Below, in pieces: positions 62,504 to 64,000 of a stretch of 64,000 nucleotides of DNA. Numbering within the stretch: the stretch's first letter is position 1; each line of letters starts with the position of its first letter. Position numbers and translations under genes: made by a program. The notes under the pieces were generated by a model. The model was not told where the DNA came from. It made no database searches and saw only the letters and a program-made list of their open reading frames with translations. This stretch comes from Streptomyces minutiscleroticus. Lineage in GTDB: Bacteria > Actinomycetota > Actinomycetes > Streptomycetales > Streptomycetaceae. Location of the stretch: positions 48,220 to 112,219 of the forward strand of contig NZ_BMVU01000028.1 in assembly GCF_014650875.1 (NCBI RefSeq), given 5' to 3'.

Positions 62504-63511
62504 CTAGGACGCCTTGGCCAGCAGTGCCGCCGGACCGATGGCGCCGGGGCCGAACCTCTCCCGTATGCGGTCGCCGACCCGCTCGGCCGCCAGGCGGGAC
62601 TCCCGGCCCCGGTCGAGGCTGAGCTGCCGGGTGACCCGGTCGGCGGCGACGAGGTCCTCGGCCCTGAGCGCGATGCCCGTGAGCCGGCCGCGCTGGAGGC
62701 CGGCGGCGTCCATCAGCCGGTAGGCCAGGGCGCGCAGGTCGTCGTCGTGGGCGGAGGGCTCCGGCAGCCGCCGGGTCCGCTCCCAGCCGGTGCCGCCCGC
62801 GAGGCGCAGCGTCAGCGTGAGCCCGCGGGCCGCCTGCCCCCGCCGGCGCAACTGGTGGCCGAGGCGGACCACCAGGTCGAGCAGGGCGCCGCGGACCGCC
62901 GCGCCGTCGAGGGTGTGCCGGGCGAAGGTACGGCTCACGCCCGCCGAGGCGGGCAGGGCGCGCGGCGTGACGGGGCGCGGGTCGACGCCGCGGGCCCGGT
63001 CCGCGGCCAGCCGCCCCGCCCGGCCGCCGAGGACGCGCTGCACCGTGGCCGGCGGGACGGCGGCGAGCAGGCCGACACTGTGCACGCCGTACTCGCGCAG
63101 GGCACGGGCCTGGCGCGACCCGATGCCGTGGAGCGCCTCGACGGGCAGCGGTCCCAGCCAGTCGGCGGCCTCGTCGGGCGCGACGGCCAGGACGCCGCCC
63201 GGCTCGTCCACCTGCCCCGAGGCCGTGGCCGCCACCGTGATCGTCGGCCCGATGCCGACACGGACGTCCACGCCCAGCCGGGAGATCGCCCGTACCCGCA
63301 GGATCTCCCCCAGGTGCCGGGCGCCGACGCCGTGGTACGGCAGGGCGCCCGTCAGGTCCACCAGCGCCGCGGCCGGCGGGAGCGCCTGCACGACCGGTGA
63401 GAGCTCGGCCAGCAGCTCCAGCACCTGACGGTACGTCTCCTCGCCCGGCCGCTCCGGGCAGCGCACGTGCATCACGCTCACCCGCTCCGACGTCGTCCGC
63501 CGCGGTTCCAT
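62504..63511 (-). CDS. Y-family DNA-polymerase homologue lacking the catalytic core (ImuB-like)
   Basis: A 335-residue protein. The helix-hairpin-helix and little-finger parts are clear: LPVEALHGIGSRQARALREYGVHSVGLLAAVP, GGRAGRLAADRARGVDPRPV and ALRAEDLVAADRVTRQLSLD. The N-terminal catalytic carboxylates are missing: the usual DxDxFYASVE start is absent, and SIDEAFLD reads ALVDLTGALP. It is therefore an inactive adaptor like ImuB, which bridges an error-prone polymerase to the sliding clamp. ATG 63511 is the start. A LexA-type box lies 28 nt upstream, so it is a DNA-damage gene. Confidence 0.8.
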   Translation of the reverse strand: MEPRRTTSERVSVMHVRCPERPGEETYRQVLELLAELSPVVQALPPAAALVDLTGALPYHGVGARHLGEILRVRAISRLGVDVRVGIGPTITVAATASGQVDEPGGVLAVAPDEAADWLGPLPVEALHGIGSRQARALREYGVHSVGLLAAVPPATVQRVLGGRAGRLAADRARGVDPRPVTPRALPASAGVSRTFARHTLDGAAVRGALLDLVVRLGHQLRRRGQAARGLTLTLRLAGGTGWERTRRLPEPSAHDDDLRALAYRLMDAAGLQRGRLTGIALRAEDLVAADRVTRQLSLDRGRESRLAAERVGDRIRERFGPGAIGPAALLAKAS

Positions 63512-63538
63512 GCCGTCACCCCTCTCCCCGCCACCTTA

Positions 63539-63554
63539 TCGAACAAGAATTCGA
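63539..63554 (-). promoter_or_regulatory. LexA-type SOS box
   Basis: TCGAAC-AAGA-ATTCGA fits the actinobacterial LexA consensus TCGAAC-N4-GTTCGA with one mismatch. It lies 28 nt upstream of the polymerase-homologue start. Confidence 0.75.
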
Positions 63555-63916
63555 ACACGCGAGAGGGAAACGCCCGCGCCCGTGTGACGTTCAGCGACAG
63601 TTGGCCCCCGTGCCCGCGCGGGACACGGGGATGAGTCCCGCTCGGGGCTCGGACAGCCGTTTATCCTTCGGCCGCCTCTGGCAACGTGGCCGTATCGCCT
63701 GTCCGGCCAGGATGGTCCGACGCGACGGTGAGCGGCAGTCCGCGCACCTTGCCTGCGGGGCTCAACGCCAGGACCAGCCAGGAGGCGGCCATCGGTACCG
63801 TCATCACCCGCATTGCGGGACGAACACCAATGGCCGAGCCCAGAAGGCCGCCCAGTGCAGACCGCCGGCCCGCGACGAGTAGGCTGATCGTTCGTCATCG
63901 GACCGGGGAGGTCGGC
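63555..63916. other. Intergenic region before the window's last gene
   Basis: No supported gene. A short minus-strand frame (about 63700-63830, starting near MTVPMAASWLVLALSP) is too weak to call. GGGGAGG at 63905-63911 is the ribosome site of the last gene. Confidence 0.35.
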
Positions 63917-64000
63917 GTGGACTATGGCGACAAGCTCTTCTGGCTCTCGGTTGTGATCCAACGCAAGTACGCGCAGATCTGCGCCGGGTTCGACCTGACC
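63917..64000 (+). CDS. Partial gene, possibly a MarR-type regulator
   Basis: The first 28 codons of a gene that runs off the window. GTG 63917 follows GGGGAGG. The peptide starts DYGDKLFWLSVVIQRKYAQ and continues ICAGFDLT, an amphipathic helix then a turn. This looks like the first helices of MarR-family regulators, whose N-terminus forms the dimer interface. The call is uncertain because the helix-turn-helix is outside the window. Confidence 0.4.
   Translation, partial: MDYGDKLFWLSVVIQRKYAQICAGFDLT

Overview
The window is about 73% GC, with GTG starts, stop/start overlaps of the ATGA and GTGA type, an actinobacterial iron box and many families (DUF6343, DUF5133, DUF5709, DUF5997, GAF/ANTAR, RDD) that are typical of Streptomyces. 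I read it as a stretch of a Streptomyces chromosome rich in stress, regulatory and cell-envelope genes. I see no rRNA, tRNA, CRISPR array, integrase, transposase or phage module.

Layout. 0-10 kb: a trehalose-synthase-like glycosyltransferase behind a sigma-B-type promoter, small conserved proteins, a TatA/E-like protein, a BlaI-type repressor with an M56 membrane protease, a Spo0M-like protein and an APC permease. 9.6-18 kb: two STAS-type proteins, a Cys-rich protein, a divergent HxlR/quinone-oxidoreductase pair, a frameshifted ANTAR/GAF regulator, then an overlapping trio (Ala-rich protein, RDD membrane protein, MFS exporter). 18-32 kb: a stress island with GH13 and GH63-like hydrolases, a diacylglycerol-kinase-family protein, DUF7144 and SHOCT membrane proteins, an HdeD-like protein, a K+ channel coupled to DUF2252, an 87-residue protein and a large LuxR/MalT-type ATPase regulator. 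32-40 kb: htpG with a 17-bp tandem repeat at its stop codon, then a PPOX protein divergent from a complete FecCD/FecE/FecB siderophore importer around an iron box. 40-49 kb: NUDIX, secreted cupin, a frameshifted SDR, AraC, an LLM flavin oxidoreductase behind a tandem operator, a histone-H1-like winged-helix protein, an esterase and a membrane-anchored Mrr-type nuclease. 49-64 kb: an HTH-less LysR-type protein, a PucR-type regulator, a ClpC-like ATPase, a YbdK-type ligase, DUF72, PRC-barrel, DUF5133, an NfeD-like/flotillin pair, and a Y-family polymerase homologue with a LexA box.

The strongest candidate for something undescribed is regulatory. A 19-bp dyad, consensus cTCACCc-N5-gGGTGAg, occurs six times between 22.5 and 29.1 kb, near the starts of the GH63/GH13 operon, the SHOCT/DUF7144/DGK operon, the HdeD and K+ channel genes, DUF2252 and the 87-residue protein. 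It occurs once more at 15.1 kb. At five of the seven sites a -10-like hexamer begins exactly 21 nt after the dyad, as expected for a class-II activator. The LuxR/MalT-type protein in the same island is the obvious local candidate regulator, but that link is inference. A second shared operator, TTCTAC-N6-GTAGA(A/C), sits just after the predicted -10 of both the TatA-like and Spo0M genes, which flank the BlaI/M56 pair.

Two genes (ANTAR/GAF and SDR) each carry what looks like a single missing base. They may be true pseudogenes or sequencing errors.
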